Below are positions 1 to 8,237 of a stretch of DNA of 16,044 nt, piece after piece. The stretch covers positions 1 to 16,044 of the forward strand of contig DFBI01000198.1 of NCBI GenBank assembly GCA_002367335.1, written 5' to 3'. A program made the position numbers and the translations under genes. Every line of letters begins with the position of its first letter. Position 1 is the first letter of the stretch. The DNA comes from Syntrophaceae bacterium UBA3084 (GTDB taxonomy: Bacteria > Desulfobacterota > Syntrophia > Syntrophales > UBA6807). A model generated the notes under the pieces. The model ran no database searches. It saw only the letters and a list, made by a program, of their open reading frames with translations, and was not told the DNA's origin.

Positions 1-70
1 ATGCCTCCGCACAATCCCTTGATTCCCTCAACCTTACGAAAAATTGCTCGTCTCTGAATGGGAAACTTAT

Positions 71-111
71 TAGTGTCCTTTTTTGAAGAATCCATTTCTG
101 GATGGACACTA
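71..111. repeat. Palindromic repeat (nested hairpin)
   Basis: An 8-bp perfect inverted repeat (TAGTGTCC at 71-78, GGACACTA at 104-111) encloses a second hairpin, ATCCA at 90-94 and TGGAT at 99-103 with a TTTC loop. The inner right arm directly abuts the outer right arm. There is no T-tract right after either end, so it is a poor intrinsic terminator. The shape fits a REP-like dispersed palindrome, a regulator site, or the remains of a small element. Only one copy is in this window, so a dispersed family cannot be shown from it. Confidence 0.5.
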
Positions 112-119
112 AATAACCC

Positions 120-180
120 TTGCTTTTTATTTCTCTGTTTCTTAAAATATCTTGTTAAAAGATTATATTGTCAGGATAAA
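120..180 (+). promoter_or_regulatory. Candidate sigma-70 promoter(s) for the DUF4390-ntrYX operon
   Basis: Two overlapping candidates were found by eye. The first has TTGCTT at 120-125 and TAAAAT at 143-148 with a 17-nt spacer. The second has TTGTTA at 152-157 and GATAAA at 175-180, also with a 17-nt spacer. Both sit just upstream of the ribosome binding site (TAAGGT, 191-196) of the first gene. The region is AT-rich, so chance matches are likely and the two cannot be ranked. No sigma-54 -24/-12 pair with correct spacing was found here. Confidence 0.35.
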
Positions 181-203
181 ATCCAATTTATAAGGTTAGT
201 TAC

Positions 204-776
204 ATGTCCAGAAATGCTCTACGTATATGGCTATTATCTGTTTTGTTATTTTTTCTGTTTGGCCTACCTTCCAAATCTATTGCCACAGAAGCAAAAATTA
301 CAAATTTCCTGATCACAAACACCTCTAAAAATGTGCTCATCTATTTCAGGGTGGAAAATTGTTTTACAACAAAAATGGGAAACGCTATTTTAGCTGGTAT
401 CCCAACAACTTTTACCTTTTATATTGAATTATATCGTGAACGCAAACTCTGGTTTGATAAAGAGATTTCGAATCTTGAGATAAAGCACACGATTAAATAC
501 GATAATGTAAAAAAGACTTTTTTTGTTTCATTTAACGGTGATGGGAAGGACCCTGGGCAATTTGAGAATTTTCATAAAGCTAAGATGGCAATATCGGATT
601 TAAATGGTATTGTTGTTGCGCCAATGAATGCATTGATCAGGGATAAGAAATATTATGTGAGAGTTAAAGCACAGTTGGAAAAGGTGCGACTTCCTTTGCA
701 CATGGAATATGTTTTCTTTTTTGTTTCTCTGTGGGATTTTGAGACTGATTGGTACAGAGAGAATTTTATATATTAA
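204..776 (+). CDS. Secreted DUF4390 family protein
   Basis: A 190-residue protein of unknown function. It has an N-terminal signal sequence (Arg6 near the start, hydrophobic stretch about residues 8-26, probable cleavage near Ser-Ile-Ala at 25-27), so it should be exported or anchored in the inner membrane. The rest is a beta-rich domain ending in the FETDWY pattern (about residues 179-184) that I associate with DUF4390. The start at 204 follows a TAAGGT ribosome binding site at 191-196. It lies 38 bp upstream of the NtrY-like kinase on the same strand. DUF4390 genes commonly precede ntrY-like genes in deltaproteobacteria, so a role in the periplasmic sensing side of that kinase is a reasonable inference, but nothing in the sequence proves it. 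The family assignment is from memory of the pattern. Confidence 0.75.
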   Translation: MSRNALRIWLLSVLLFFLFGLPSKSIATEAKITNFLITNTSKNVLIYFRVENCFTTKMGNAILAGIPTTFTFYIELYRERKLWFDKEISNLEIKHTIKYDNVKKTFFVSFNGDGKDPGQFENFHKAKMAISDLNGIVVAPMNALIRDKKYYVRVKAQLEKVRLPLHMEYVFFFVSLWDFETDWYRENFIY

Positions 777-814
777 CTACAGGCTAAAGGTTCAAGGATA
801 AAAGATAGAGACAA

Positions 815-3034
815 ATGGATAGTCAAGACAGTAAGTATATGGTTATTGGTGAATCTAAAAAACGCAAAAGAGAAAGAATAATAATATTTATTACCGTAAT
901 TTTTATTATTGGTCTGACTTACCTTGAAAGTCATCTTTCTCACATTGAGGAACTTGTTCCCATTTCAAGTGAGGTTTTGATCTTCGGGCTTATTAATATA
1001 AATGTTATTCTGATTATTCTTCTTATTTTTCTGATTGTAAGAAATGTTGTTAAGCTCATATTTGAAAGAAGGCGTGGGATACTTGGTTCAAAACTTCGGA
1101 CAAAGCTTGTTGTTGCATTTGTTAGTTTATCTTTGGTTCCCACAGTCGTACTTTTCCTGGTTGCTATTCAATTTCTTTCTTACAGCATTGATAACTGGTT
1201 TAACATTAAAATGAGCGGCGCCCTTAATCAATCCCTTGAAGTTGCGCAAATTTATTATCAGCAATTTGCCGATTCCGCAAAATACTATGCGAAGCAGCTT
1301 AGTCATGAAATTACTGAGAATAAACTATATGAAAAGGGAAAAACAAATTACCTGAAGACTTTGATAGAACAGAGGCAAAAAAACTATAATCTGGGGTCAG
1401 CAGAAGTATACTTTGATAACAAGAAGGAAAGGTTGTTTTTTAAAGATCAAAGTAATCCTGATATTCCACCTATGGAACTCTCTCCTACAATTCTTGAAGG
1501 TGTTTTTATGGGCAAGGAGATATCGACGGTTCAATCTATCAGTACAGGAGATCTAATCAATGGATTAGCCCCTATCTTTTCGAATTTTGATCCAAAAGAA
1601 GTCATAGGAGTCGTCATTGTAAGTTATTATATGAGTAAAAATCTTGTTGACAAAATGGCTGTTATCTCTAAGGCAAATGAAGAATACAAGCAATTAACCC
1701 TCCTGAAAAATCCTATTAAATTAAGTTACATTATTACTCTTTCTATCGTAACCTTATTGATCATATTTTCTGCGACGTGGTTTGGTATATTTTTAGCGAA
1801 AGGAATAACAGGACCCGTGCATGATCTTGCAGATGCGACAGATGAAATAGCCAGGGGTAACCTGGACTATCATATTGATGTTTTTGCCGATGATGAGATA
1901 GGTGTTCTTGCTGATTCTTTTAATAAAATGACAAGGGATCTTAAAATAAATAGTGAAGGTTTGAAACGGGCGAATATAGATCTTGAGCAGCGCAGAAAAT
2001 ATATGGAAACCGTTCTTCGTCATGTTTCGGCCGGAGTAGTTTCTATAGACCGAAACGGCATAATCAGTACGATAAATCAAGCAGCCGAGAAAATGCTTGG
2101 CATACAAACCGAGAAAGTTCTGAACAGAAAGTATGGAGAGGTTTTAAAAGTTGAACATTTGCATATGGTACGTGAAGTTTTATTAGAGTTAAAGAGAAGT
2201 GGCAGTGATTTCGGTGAAAAACAAATTCAGTTAATGCTTCAAGACGGGATGCTAACGATTCTGGTAGCGATGACGATATTAAGAGACGATGGTGATAATT
2301 ATATGGGTATCGTTGTCGTTTTTGAAGACCTTACTCAGCTTCAAAAAGCTGAAAGAGTGGCTGCCTGGCGAGAGGTTGCAAAGAGAATAGCTCATGAGAT
2401 AAAAAATCCATTGACACCTGTTAAACTTTCCGCTGAGAGACTGCAGAAAAAATATGGAAATAAAATTAATGGGGAAGACGGTGCCGTATTCCAGGAATGC
2501 ACCCGAACAATCAGTAATCAGGTTGATGTTCTTAAGAATTTAGTAAATGAATTTTCACGTTTTGCCAGGATACCTGTCACAAACCCCTCTCCAAATGATC
2601 TCAACAAGGTTGTTGAAGATGCTGTCATTCTCTTCCAGGATGCTCATAAGAGTATAATATTTGATTTTCAAAGGGACAAACATATACCTCGGTTAAACAT
2701 TGATGCCGAACAGATAGAAAGGGTTCTGGTCAACTTTTTGGACAATGCCGTCGAGGCTGTTTCAGCCTTAAATGGGAATGGAAAAATCGAAATTAAAACG
2801 GTTTATAAAAAGGATTCTCAGAGGGCTAGAGTTGAGGTTGTTGATAATGGCATTGGTATATTACCTGAAAATAAGGTAAGACTCTTCGAACCGTATTTTT
2901 CAACAAAAAAATCGGGGACCGGGCTTGGTCTTGCAATAGTAGATTCAATTATATCAGACCACAAGGGTTCTTTGAGCGTAGAGGACAATATTCCGACAGG
3001 AACAATAGTGGCTTTTGAGTTGCCGATCACATAA
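815..3034 (+). CDS. NtrY-type membrane sensor histidine kinase
   Basis: A 739-residue sensor kinase that should autophosphorylate and pass phosphate to the regulator encoded next. Membrane segments lie at about residues 22-37, 55-76, 98-122 and 303-328. The long loop between the last two (about 125-300) is the likely periplasmic sensor domain. A HAMP linker follows (about 329-380), then a PAS domain (about 393-505). The kinase core has phosphoacceptor His527 in HEIKNPLTP, the N-box Asn644 in NFLDNAVEA, the G1 box DNGIG (677-681) and the G2 box GTGLGLAIV (701-709), all intact. The three N-terminal segments plus HAMP and PAS match the NtrY arrangement rather than cytosolic NtrB. The start at 815 has only a weak ribosome binding site. 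The regulator gene starts 14 bp after the stop. NtrY in alphaproteobacteria responds to nitrogen or redox state; the signal here is unknown. Confidence 0.9.
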   Translation: MDSQDSKYMVIGESKKRKRERIIIFITVIFIIGLTYLESHLSHIEELVPISSEVLIFGLININVILIILLIFLIVRNVVKLIFERRRGILGSKLRTKLVVAFVSLSLVPTVVLFLVAIQFLSYSIDNWFNIKMSGALNQSLEVAQIYYQQFADSAKYYAKQLSHEITENKLYEKGKTNYLKTLIEQRQKNYNLGSAEVYFDNKKERLFFKDQSNPDIPPMELSPTILEGVFMGKEISTVQSISTGDLINGLAPIFSNFDPKEVIGVVIVSYYMSKNLVDKMAVISKANEEYKQLTLLKNPIKLSYIITLSIVTLLIIFSATWFGIFLAKGITGPVHDLADATDEIARGNLDYHIDVFADDEIGVLADSFNKMTRDLKINSEGLKRANIDLEQRRKYMETVLRHVSAGVVSIDRNGIISTINQAAEKMLGIQTEKVLNRKYGEVLKVEHLHMVREVLLELKRSGSDFGEKQIQLMLQDGMLTILVAMTILRDDGDNYMGIVVVFEDLTQLQKAERVAAWREVAKRIAHEIKNPLTPVKLSAERLQKKYGNKINGEDGAVFQECTRTISNQVDVLKNLVNEFSRFARIPVTNPSPNDLNKVVEDAVILFQDAHKSIIFDFQRDKHIPRLNIDAEQIERVLVNFLDNAVEAVSALNGNGKIEIKTVYKKDSQRARVEVVDNGIGILPENKVRLFEPYFSTKKSGTGLGLAIVDSIISDHKGSLSVEDNIPTGTIVAFELPIT

Positions 3035-3048
3035 AGGTTGAAAGGAAA

Positions 3049-4416
3049 ATGTATAAGACAATACTTATTGTAGATGATGAAGAAAGTATTTGCACAGTTC
3101 TGAAAGGAATTCTCTCAGATGAAGGGTATGAGGTAACTACCGCAGGAAGTGGAGAGGAGTGCCTCAATATCATAGAGGAAGAATTGCCTGATCTTGTCCT
3201 CCTGGATATATGGTTACCGGGAATTGATGGTATTGAAACCCTTAAATTGATCAAATCGAAATATCCCCAGATACAGGTTGTTATAATGTCAGGTCATGGA
3301 ACAATCGAATCTGCTGTCAAGGCAACAAAATTAGGGGCCTTTGATTTTATTGAGAAACCATTGTCATTGGATAAAATAGTTCTTATTGTGGATCATGCCT
3401 TGAACCTTGTTCGTTTAGAGGAGGAAAATAAGTTATTAAAAAATAAGTTTGAACATGATTATGAGCTCACGGGTAAAAGTCAATTAATTACAGAACTGAA
3501 GGAAATGATTCAGATTATAGCGCCAACCAATGCATGGATCCTTATTATGGGTGAAAACGGTACGGGGAAAGAACTTGTTGCCAGAGCCATTCACAGGAAG
3601 AGTAAGAGGGCACAAAAGCCCTTTGTCGAGGTCAACTGTGCTGCCATACCGGAAGAGTTAATAGAAAGCGAACTTTTTGGACATGAAAAGGGATCTTTCA
3701 CAGGGGCTACCCAGAAAAAAAAGGGAAAATTTGACTTGGCAAACGAAGGCACTATCTTCCTCGATGAAGTAGCGGATATGAGTCTAAAGGCACAGGCCAA
3801 GATTCTCAGGATTCTTCAGGAAAAGAAATTCGAGAGAGTAGGGGGTACAAAATTCATTGATACTGATGTGAGAGTGCTGGCGGCGACGAATAAAGATCTT
3901 GAACTGGAAATGGAGGAAGGGAGATTCAGACAGGATCTTTACTACAGATTACATGTCATACCCCTGGTGGTGCCTCCACTGAGAAGCAGGAAAAAAGACA
4001 TTCCCTTTCTGGTAGAACCGTTCATAAATGAATTTTGCCTTAAAGAAGGGATCTCTGAAAAGAACATTACCGATGAAGCATTAGATATATTCATGCAACA
4101 TGACTGGCCTGGGAATGTCAGAGAATTAAAGAATATAATAGAACGCCTGGTTATCACGATTCCATCTGATACTATTACTGTAGATGATGTTCCCTTCTTG
4201 AAGAAGAATCGAGATATAGAGAATGGTGATTCAACACTTGATGCAGAATCTTATAGAAAGGCGAAAGAGGAATTTGAAAAGGATTTTATTTCTCAAAAAC
4301 TTCAAGAAAACCAATGGAATGTTTCAAAAACGGCCAAATTAATAGGTTTGGAGAGAAGTAATCTTCATAAAAAGATTAAAAGCTATGACTTGCAAGTAAC
4401 AAAAGAACAATCCTGA
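3049..4416 (+). CDS. NtrX-type sigma-54-dependent response regulator
   Basis: A 455-residue enhancer-binding protein that should activate RNA polymerase carrying sigma-54 when phosphorylated. The receiver domain (about 1-120) has acidic residues Asp9/Asp10, phosphoacceptor Asp53 (LLDIWLPG) and Lys103 (IEKP). A central AAA+ domain (about 139-370) has Walker A GENGTGKE (168-175), the sigma-54 contact loop as GSFTGA (215-220) and Walker B GTIFLDEV (234-241), with WPGNVREL near its end. A Fis-type helix-turn-helix lies at about 422-446 (SKTAKLIGLERSNLHKKI). The Ser in place of Ala in GAFTGA is a variant seen in active regulators, so sigma-54 contact is probably kept. The start follows AAAGGA with good spacing. 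Targets are not visible; no strong sigma-54 promoter was recognised in this window. It converges with the Ara4N operon, 42 bp away. Confidence 0.9.
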   Translation: MYKTILIVDDEESICTVLKGILSDEGYEVTTAGSGEECLNIIEEELPDLVLLDIWLPGIDGIETLKLIKSKYPQIQVVIMSGHGTIESAVKATKLGAFDFIEKPLSLDKIVLIVDHALNLVRLEEENKLLKNKFEHDYELTGKSQLITELKEMIQIIAPTNAWILIMGENGTGKELVARAIHRKSKRAQKPFVEVNCAAIPEELIESELFGHEKGSFTGATQKKKGKFDLANEGTIFLDEVADMSLKAQAKILRILQEKKFERVGGTKFIDTDVRVLAATNKDLELEMEEGRFRQDLYYRLHVIPLVVPPLRSRKKDIPFLVEPFINEFCLKEGISEKNITDEALDIFMQHDWPGNVRELKNIIERLVITIPSDTITVDDVPFLKKNRDIENGDSTLDAESYRKAKEEFEKDFISQKLQENQWNVSKTAKLIGLERSNLHKKIKSYDLQVTKEQS

Positions 4417-4458
4417 TGAAACGGGATGATATCATTACCGGAGTTGGAGGAAAAAGTT

Positions 4459-5346
4459 TTATACAGCACAGGGAACGGCACGACCGTGTATAAGTTTCAT
4501 CCGATATTTTCTTGTTGGTAATGATTCAGATTGCAGCAATTCTCTTATCCTCGAAAGAGGCAGAACCCGGTAATCCATTTTGTGTACCCTTTCAAGTAAG
4601 TCTATGAAATACTCGCCCCATATTCCACCTTCTGCTTTGGCATGTACAGGAAGTACATGTATGCCTCCACCTTTTAGTATTTGAACAATGGTTGAAACAC
4701 CCTGGTTGACTCCTGTTTCCTCGAAACAGGGAAGATCTGAAGGGATCTCTATGAGATTTATCTTTTCGTGAATAAATGGTTCTCCGGCTCGGGTGCAACT
4801 GAGATAAGCAAAATTAAATCTCTCTATAATTTCCAGTGTCCTGTCATCAATGAGCCAGCCCGGGGCACCGAAGGATTGAGGTTTTCTTTTGACCAGTTTT
4901 CTGTATCCATCGGTGCCCTTTTTAAACCAATCTTCAATCCATTCATACGAATGCGAATGAAGTTCATCCTGCCACCTCCTGTGGTCCCAGGCATGAAATT
5001 CTACCTCATGTCCTTCTGATATAATTTGTTGCACGAGATCAGGAAATGAAAGAGCTATCATGGGTGAGGGGATCAATGTGCCATACAGGGCGGTTTTCAT
5101 ACCATAAAGACGACTGGCATTAGTCCTAAGCATTTTTTTTAGAAAACCGGGGTTTTTAATAAGTTGAAGGATTGCCCGCCCTGAAGCATCCGGCCCTATA
5201 CTTAAATAAAAGGTTCCTTTCATATCGAAGCGAGACAAGATTGAAAGGAGTCGGGGCACCCCTCTTTTCATGCCGATGTATGTATCCACATCGATTTTCA
5301 GGCCCAGGATATTTTCTTTATTTTGATGGTTTGGCTGTTCCTTCAT
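4459..5346 (-). CDS. arnD: ArnD-like deformylase (polysaccharide deacetylase family)
   Basis: A 295-residue NodB-fold deacetylase. In the Ara4N pathway ArnD removes the formyl group from undecaprenyl-phosphate 4-formamido-arabinose on the cytoplasmic face of the inner membrane. Visible motifs are the metal-binding DVD (19-21, in LGLKIDVDTY), HAWDH (118-122, the HxxxH metal site) and a late His235 in LPVHAKAEG. Similarity to E. coli ArnD runs over most of the length (IDVDT, GVPRLL, KMLR.NA..LYG, HAWDH..WQ, H.EAEG-like). There is no signal peptide, as expected for a cytosolic enzyme. The start at 5346 follows GGAAG and overlaps the decarboxylase gene by 29 bp, pointing to translational coupling. 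It is the last gene of the operon and no clear intrinsic terminator follows. A plain peptidoglycan or exopolysaccharide deacetylase is less likely given the neighbours. Confidence 0.85.
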   Translation of the reverse strand: MKEQPNHQNKENILGLKIDVDTYIGMKRGVPRLLSILSRFDMKGTFYLSIGPDASGRAILQLIKNPGFLKKMLRTNASRLYGMKTALYGTLIPSPMIALSFPDLVQQIISEGHEVEFHAWDHRRWQDELHSHSYEWIEDWFKKGTDGYRKLVKRKPQSFGAPGWLIDDRTLEIIERFNFAYLSCTRAGEPFIHEKINLIEIPSDLPCFEETGVNQGVSTIVQILKGGGIHVLPVHAKAEGGIWGEYFIDLLERVHKMDYRVLPLSRIRELLQSESLPTRKYRMKLIHGRAVPCAV

Positions 5347-6358
5347 TTTCTTCCAAAAAAGCGTAAAGTGTCTTTTTGAGTGATTCTTCCAGCCCGGTCA
5401 CAGGAGTCCAGTCCAAAAGCCTCTTGGCCTTTTCAATACTGGGTTTCCTTGTATATATGTCCTGGTATCCTTTGCCATAGTAGGAACCGGCTGACACTTC
5501 GGCGATTTCAGAAAAATCTTTGTCATTCTTGTGATTGGGATGTTCCATGAAAATCTTTTTTAACATAAGGGCAAGTTCTTTTATAGAACAGTCATTCCAG
5601 GGATTACCGATGTTGATGATCTGATTTTTGCAGCAATCATTCCTGTTTTCCAGGATTTTCATAAGTGCATCAATGCCGTCTTCGACATAAGTAAAGCATC
5701 TCTTCTGCTTGCCCCCATCTACTAGAGATATGGGAAGTTTCATCATCAGCTCTGCGATAAACTGGGTAACAACCCTGGAACTTCCTTCTTTTGCGGTGTC
5801 CAGGGAATCTAATCTTGGTCCGACCCAGTTGAATGGTCTAAAAAGAGTAAACTCCAGATTATCCCTGATGCCATAAGCATAAATGACACGATCAAGCATT
5901 TGCTTGCAGCATGAATAGATCCAGCGTTCCTTCTGTATAGGTCCAACAACAAGAAAAGTCTCATCTTCGTTAAACTCGGAATCTGGAGAGGCGCCATAGA
6001 CCTCCGATGTGGAGGGGAAGACAATCCTTTTATGATATTTTACACATTGCTTTACAATATTGAGATTCATCTCAAAATCGAGATTGAAGACACCAATAGG
6101 GTCCTTCACATAATGCTTAGGTGTGGCAATGGCAACGAGGGGCATGATGACATCACATTTTTTAACGTGATATTCAATCCACTCCTTGTTAATCGAGATG
6201 TCGCCTTCAATGAAGTGGAAACGGGGGTTATCAAGAACCTTCTCCAGTTTATCAAAGGCGAGGTCCATGCCAAAGACAGACCAGTCTGTAGTTTTGATGA
6301 TTCTATTGGTTAAGTGATGTCCTATGAATCCATTGACTCCCAGTATTAAAATTTTCAT
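5318..6358 (-). CDS. UDP-glucuronate oxidative decarboxylase (ArnA C-terminal domain equivalent)
   Basis: A 346-residue short-chain dehydrogenase of the extended NAD-dependent epimerase type. It should oxidise UDP-glucuronate at C4 and decarboxylate it to UDP-4-keto-arabinose, the entry step of Ara4N synthesis. The NAD-binding loop is GVNGFIG (7-13). Catalytic residues seen in E. coli ArnA are conserved: Ser118/Glu119 in PSTSEVYG, Tyr148 and Lys152 in RWIYSCCKQ, and the Arg of TRKPSI near residue 315. The segments GDISINKEWIEYHVKKCD and GGKQKRCFTYVEDGI are nearly the ArnA sequence. In E. coli this is the C-terminal half of bifunctional ArnA; here it is a separate protein, with its start overlapping the formyltransferase stop as ATGA. 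A simple UDP-xylose synthase is the main alternative, but the ArnA-specific signatures and the operon argue against it. Confidence 0.9.
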   Translation of the reverse strand: MKILILGVNGFIGHHLTNRIIKTTDWSVFGMDLAFDKLEKVLDNPRFHFIEGDISINKEWIEYHVKKCDVIMPLVAIATPKHYVKDPIGVFNLDFEMNLNIVKQCVKYHKRIVFPSTSEVYGASPDSEFNEDETFLVVGPIQKERWIYSCCKQMLDRVIYAYGIRDNLEFTLFRPFNWVGPRLDSLDTAKEGSSRVVTQFIAELMMKLPISLVDGGKQKRCFTYVEDGIDALMKILENRNDCCKNQIINIGNPWNDCSIKELALMLKKIFMEHPNHKNDKDFSEIAEVSAGSYYGKGYQDIYTRKPSIEKAKRLLDWTPVTGLEESLKKTLYAFLEENEGTAKPSK

Positions 6359-7281
6359 TTCACAACAATACCTTCTTCCCTTCCCTTGAAATATTCAAAA
6401 ATCTGATGATTTTTCATTTCTTCATTTATAACTTCGATGTCCAGGAGCTGCAGTCTCCCGTCCGATGCCTTGATATATACATTTTTCTCTTCGACCTCTA
6501 TCGTGCCGGCTGTAGAATTTGAACGATTATCACACTCTGGATAGCCCCACCAGATAAGCAATTTTTCTCCTTCCGGGAGATAGGTGAAAGCCCCGGGATA
6601 GGGTTTAGTGACGGCTCTGATAAGATTGTAGATTCGCATAACCGGCCAGCTCCAGTCAATCATACCATCTTCGGGTTTCCTTCCCCCGAAATAACTTCCC
6701 AACTGTAAGTCCTGGGGAATGCGGGGGGCGCTTTCATTTTTTATCATAGGCAGAAGCTCTTTGAGGAGTTCTTTCGCGCACCTGCAGAGTTTTTTATAGA
6801 GTGTGAAAGCAGTATCTTCAATCTCTATCAGAACTTCTCTCTGCCCTGCGATATCTCCCGCATCCGCCTTTTCGACCATGTGATGAAGTGTAACGCCGGT
6901 GCTTTCTTCACCATTTAAAAGTACCCAGTTTACGGGACACCTACCGCGATAGGCCGGAAGGAGGGACCCATGAAGGTTGTAAGCTCCCGATGGGGGTATA
7001 TTCAGAATCTCCTTGCCCAACAGGTTTCGATAGTAAAATGAAAATATTACTTCCGGAGCCATCGCGTCAATTTTTTTTATCCAATCCGCTGTGTTTACGT
7101 CTTCCGGACAGAATACGGGAACGCTGTTTTTTTCTGCCCAGTCGACAACCGAATCAAACCAGCAGTTTTCTTCAGAATCATCCAGATGGGAAAAGATAGC
7201 CCTTATATCGAAGTTTTCTCGCTTTAATGCCTCAAGTCCGACGACCCCCATATTGTGATAAGCAAACACAACGGCCTTCAT
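6355..7281 (-). CDS. UDP-Ara4N formyltransferase (ArnA N-terminal domain equivalent)
   Basis: A 308-residue cytosolic enzyme of the methionyl-tRNA/ArnA formyltransferase family. It should use 10-formyltetrahydrofolate to N-formylate UDP-4-amino-4-deoxy-L-arabinose. It begins KAVVFAYHNMG, very close to E. coli ArnA. The catalytic triad sits at the same numbering as in E. coli ArnA: Asn102 and His104 (YNLHGSLLP) and Asp140 (EKADAGDI). The C-terminal OB-like domain (about 205-305) contains RAVTKPYPGAFTY, again ArnA-like. The start overlaps the ArnC stop (ATGA) and has GAGGAAA upstream. Length matches the isolated N-terminal half of ArnA. It is not a methionyl-tRNA formyltransferase, because the ArnA-type opening motif and the neighbouring genes fit sugar modification. 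Confidence 0.9.
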   Translation of the reverse strand: MKAVVFAYHNMGVVGLEALKRENFDIRAIFSHLDDSEENCWFDSVVDWAEKNSVPVFCPEDVNTADWIKKIDAMAPEVIFSFYYRNLLGKEILNIPPSGAYNLHGSLLPAYRGRCPVNWVLLNGEESTGVTLHHMVEKADAGDIAGQREVLIEIEDTAFTLYKKLCRCAKELLKELLPMIKNESAPRIPQDLQLGSYFGGRKPEDGMIDWSWPVMRIYNLIRAVTKPYPGAFTYLPEGEKLLIWWGYPECDNRSNSTAGTIEVEEKNVYIKASDGRLQLLDIEVINEEMKNHQIFEYFKGREEGIVVK

Positions 7282-8237
7282 CTGATATTTTCCTCGACAT
7301 CAGAAGAATAAATCCTGTCAATTACATATTCAGGCCTTCTTCTAACCTCTTTATATATTCGTCCTATATACTCACCCGTGACGCCAAGTGCGAAAAACTG
7401 AAAGCCTATAAAAGCAAACAGTATAGCGAAAAGTGTAAAAACACCTTCTGCCGCCCAGGCAGCACCATAGACAAGACGGGCGATTCCAAGGACAAAACCC
7501 AAAGAAATTCCCAGGAAAGCCATCCCGATACCGGCATACATGATTAACTTCAGAGGGAAATCGGAAAACGATGATACAAGGTCAAACTGGAGATTTATGA
7601 GCTTTCTCATTGAATAATGGGAACTGCCTGCATATCGTTCTTCATGTGACACTTCGACCTCCGTTACATGTTTGGCAAAATATGTTGCTAATGCCGGTAT
7701 GAATGTGGATTGTTCGTGGCTTTTAATCATATGCTGCACAATACTTCGTCGATAGGCCCGTAGCATGCACCCCCAGTCCGTCATGCGAACCCCTGTAATC
7801 CTTCTCGCGATAGCATTTACTATCCTGGATGGAAATGTTCTGAAAACGGAATCCTTTCTCTCTTTTCTTATGGTGCCGACGACGTCATAATTTCCTTCTT
7901 CCATTACCTTTACAAGTTTTGGAATTTCTTCAGGGGGATTTTGAAGGTCAGCGTCCATAGTGACAATTATGCCGCCTTTGGCAACAGAAAACCCTGAAAA
8001 GATAGCGGCATGCTGTCCATAATTCTTTGTAAGTTCCAAGACCTTGACATGAGGATGTGCTGCAAAACCCTTCAGTATAGAAAGACTTTTATCGCTGCTT
8101 CCATCATCTATAAAGATAATTTCGTATTCTTTACCCATATCTTTCATGACGGGCCTGAGACGTTCCATCAGATGTGGAAGGCTTGCTTCCTCATTATATA
8201 CGGGGATTACCAGAGAGATCATATTCTCTTTATCCAT
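7278..8237 (-). CDS. arnC: ArnC-like undecaprenyl-phosphate Ara4FN transferase
   Basis: A 319-residue GT2 glycosyltransferase. It should transfer 4-deoxy-4-formamido-L-arabinose from UDP to undecaprenyl phosphate at the cytoplasmic face of the inner membrane. The N-terminal GT-A domain has IPVYNEE (11-17), IDDGSSD (43-49) and the metal-binding Asp95-Ala-Asp97 in MDADLQNPPEEIP. Further ArnC-type signatures are NYGQHAAI (72-79), GCMLRAYRR (156-164), HEQSTFIP (174-181) and the end GEYIGRIY (288-295). Two C-terminal membrane segments (about 230-254 and 265-288) complete the family layout. A dolichol-phosphate mannosyltransferase or GtrB-type enzyme has the same fold, but the linear match to E. 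coli ArnC and the operon favour ArnC. The start overlaps the arnB stop by 8 bp, with GGGAGAT as ribosome binding site. Confidence 0.9.
   Translation of the reverse strand: MDKENMISLVIPVYNEEASLPHLMERLRPVMKDMGKEYEIIFIDDGSSDKSLSILKGFAAHPHVKVLELTKNYGQHAAIFSGFSVAKGGIIVTMDADLQNPPEEIPKLVKVMEEGNYDVVGTIRKERKDSVFRTFPSRIVNAIARRITGVRMTDWGCMLRAYRRSIVQHMIKSHEQSTFIPALATYFAKHVTEVEVSHEERYAGSSHYSMRKLINLQFDLVSSFSDFPLKLIMYAGIGMAFLGISLGFVLGIARLVYGAAWAAEGVFTLFAILFAFIGFQFFALGVTGEYIGRIYKEVRRRPEYVIDRIYSSDVEENIR

Noticed and set aside
1..57. A short open frame ending in TGA at 55-57 that could be the tail of an upstream gene.
   Set aside because: Only 18 codons are visible and no family pattern is recognisable; other frames are also open at the window edge.
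104..123. TGGACAC followed by TTGCT, resembling a sigma-54 -24/-12 promoter.
   Set aside because: The GG and GC dinucleotides are 16 bp apart instead of about 10, so spacing is wrong for sigma-54.
4417..4458. A possible bidirectional terminator between the convergent NtrX-like and ArnD-like genes.
   Set aside because: Only a weak AT-rich palindrome (ATGATATCAT, 4427-4436) is present, without a GC-rich stem or a following T-tract.
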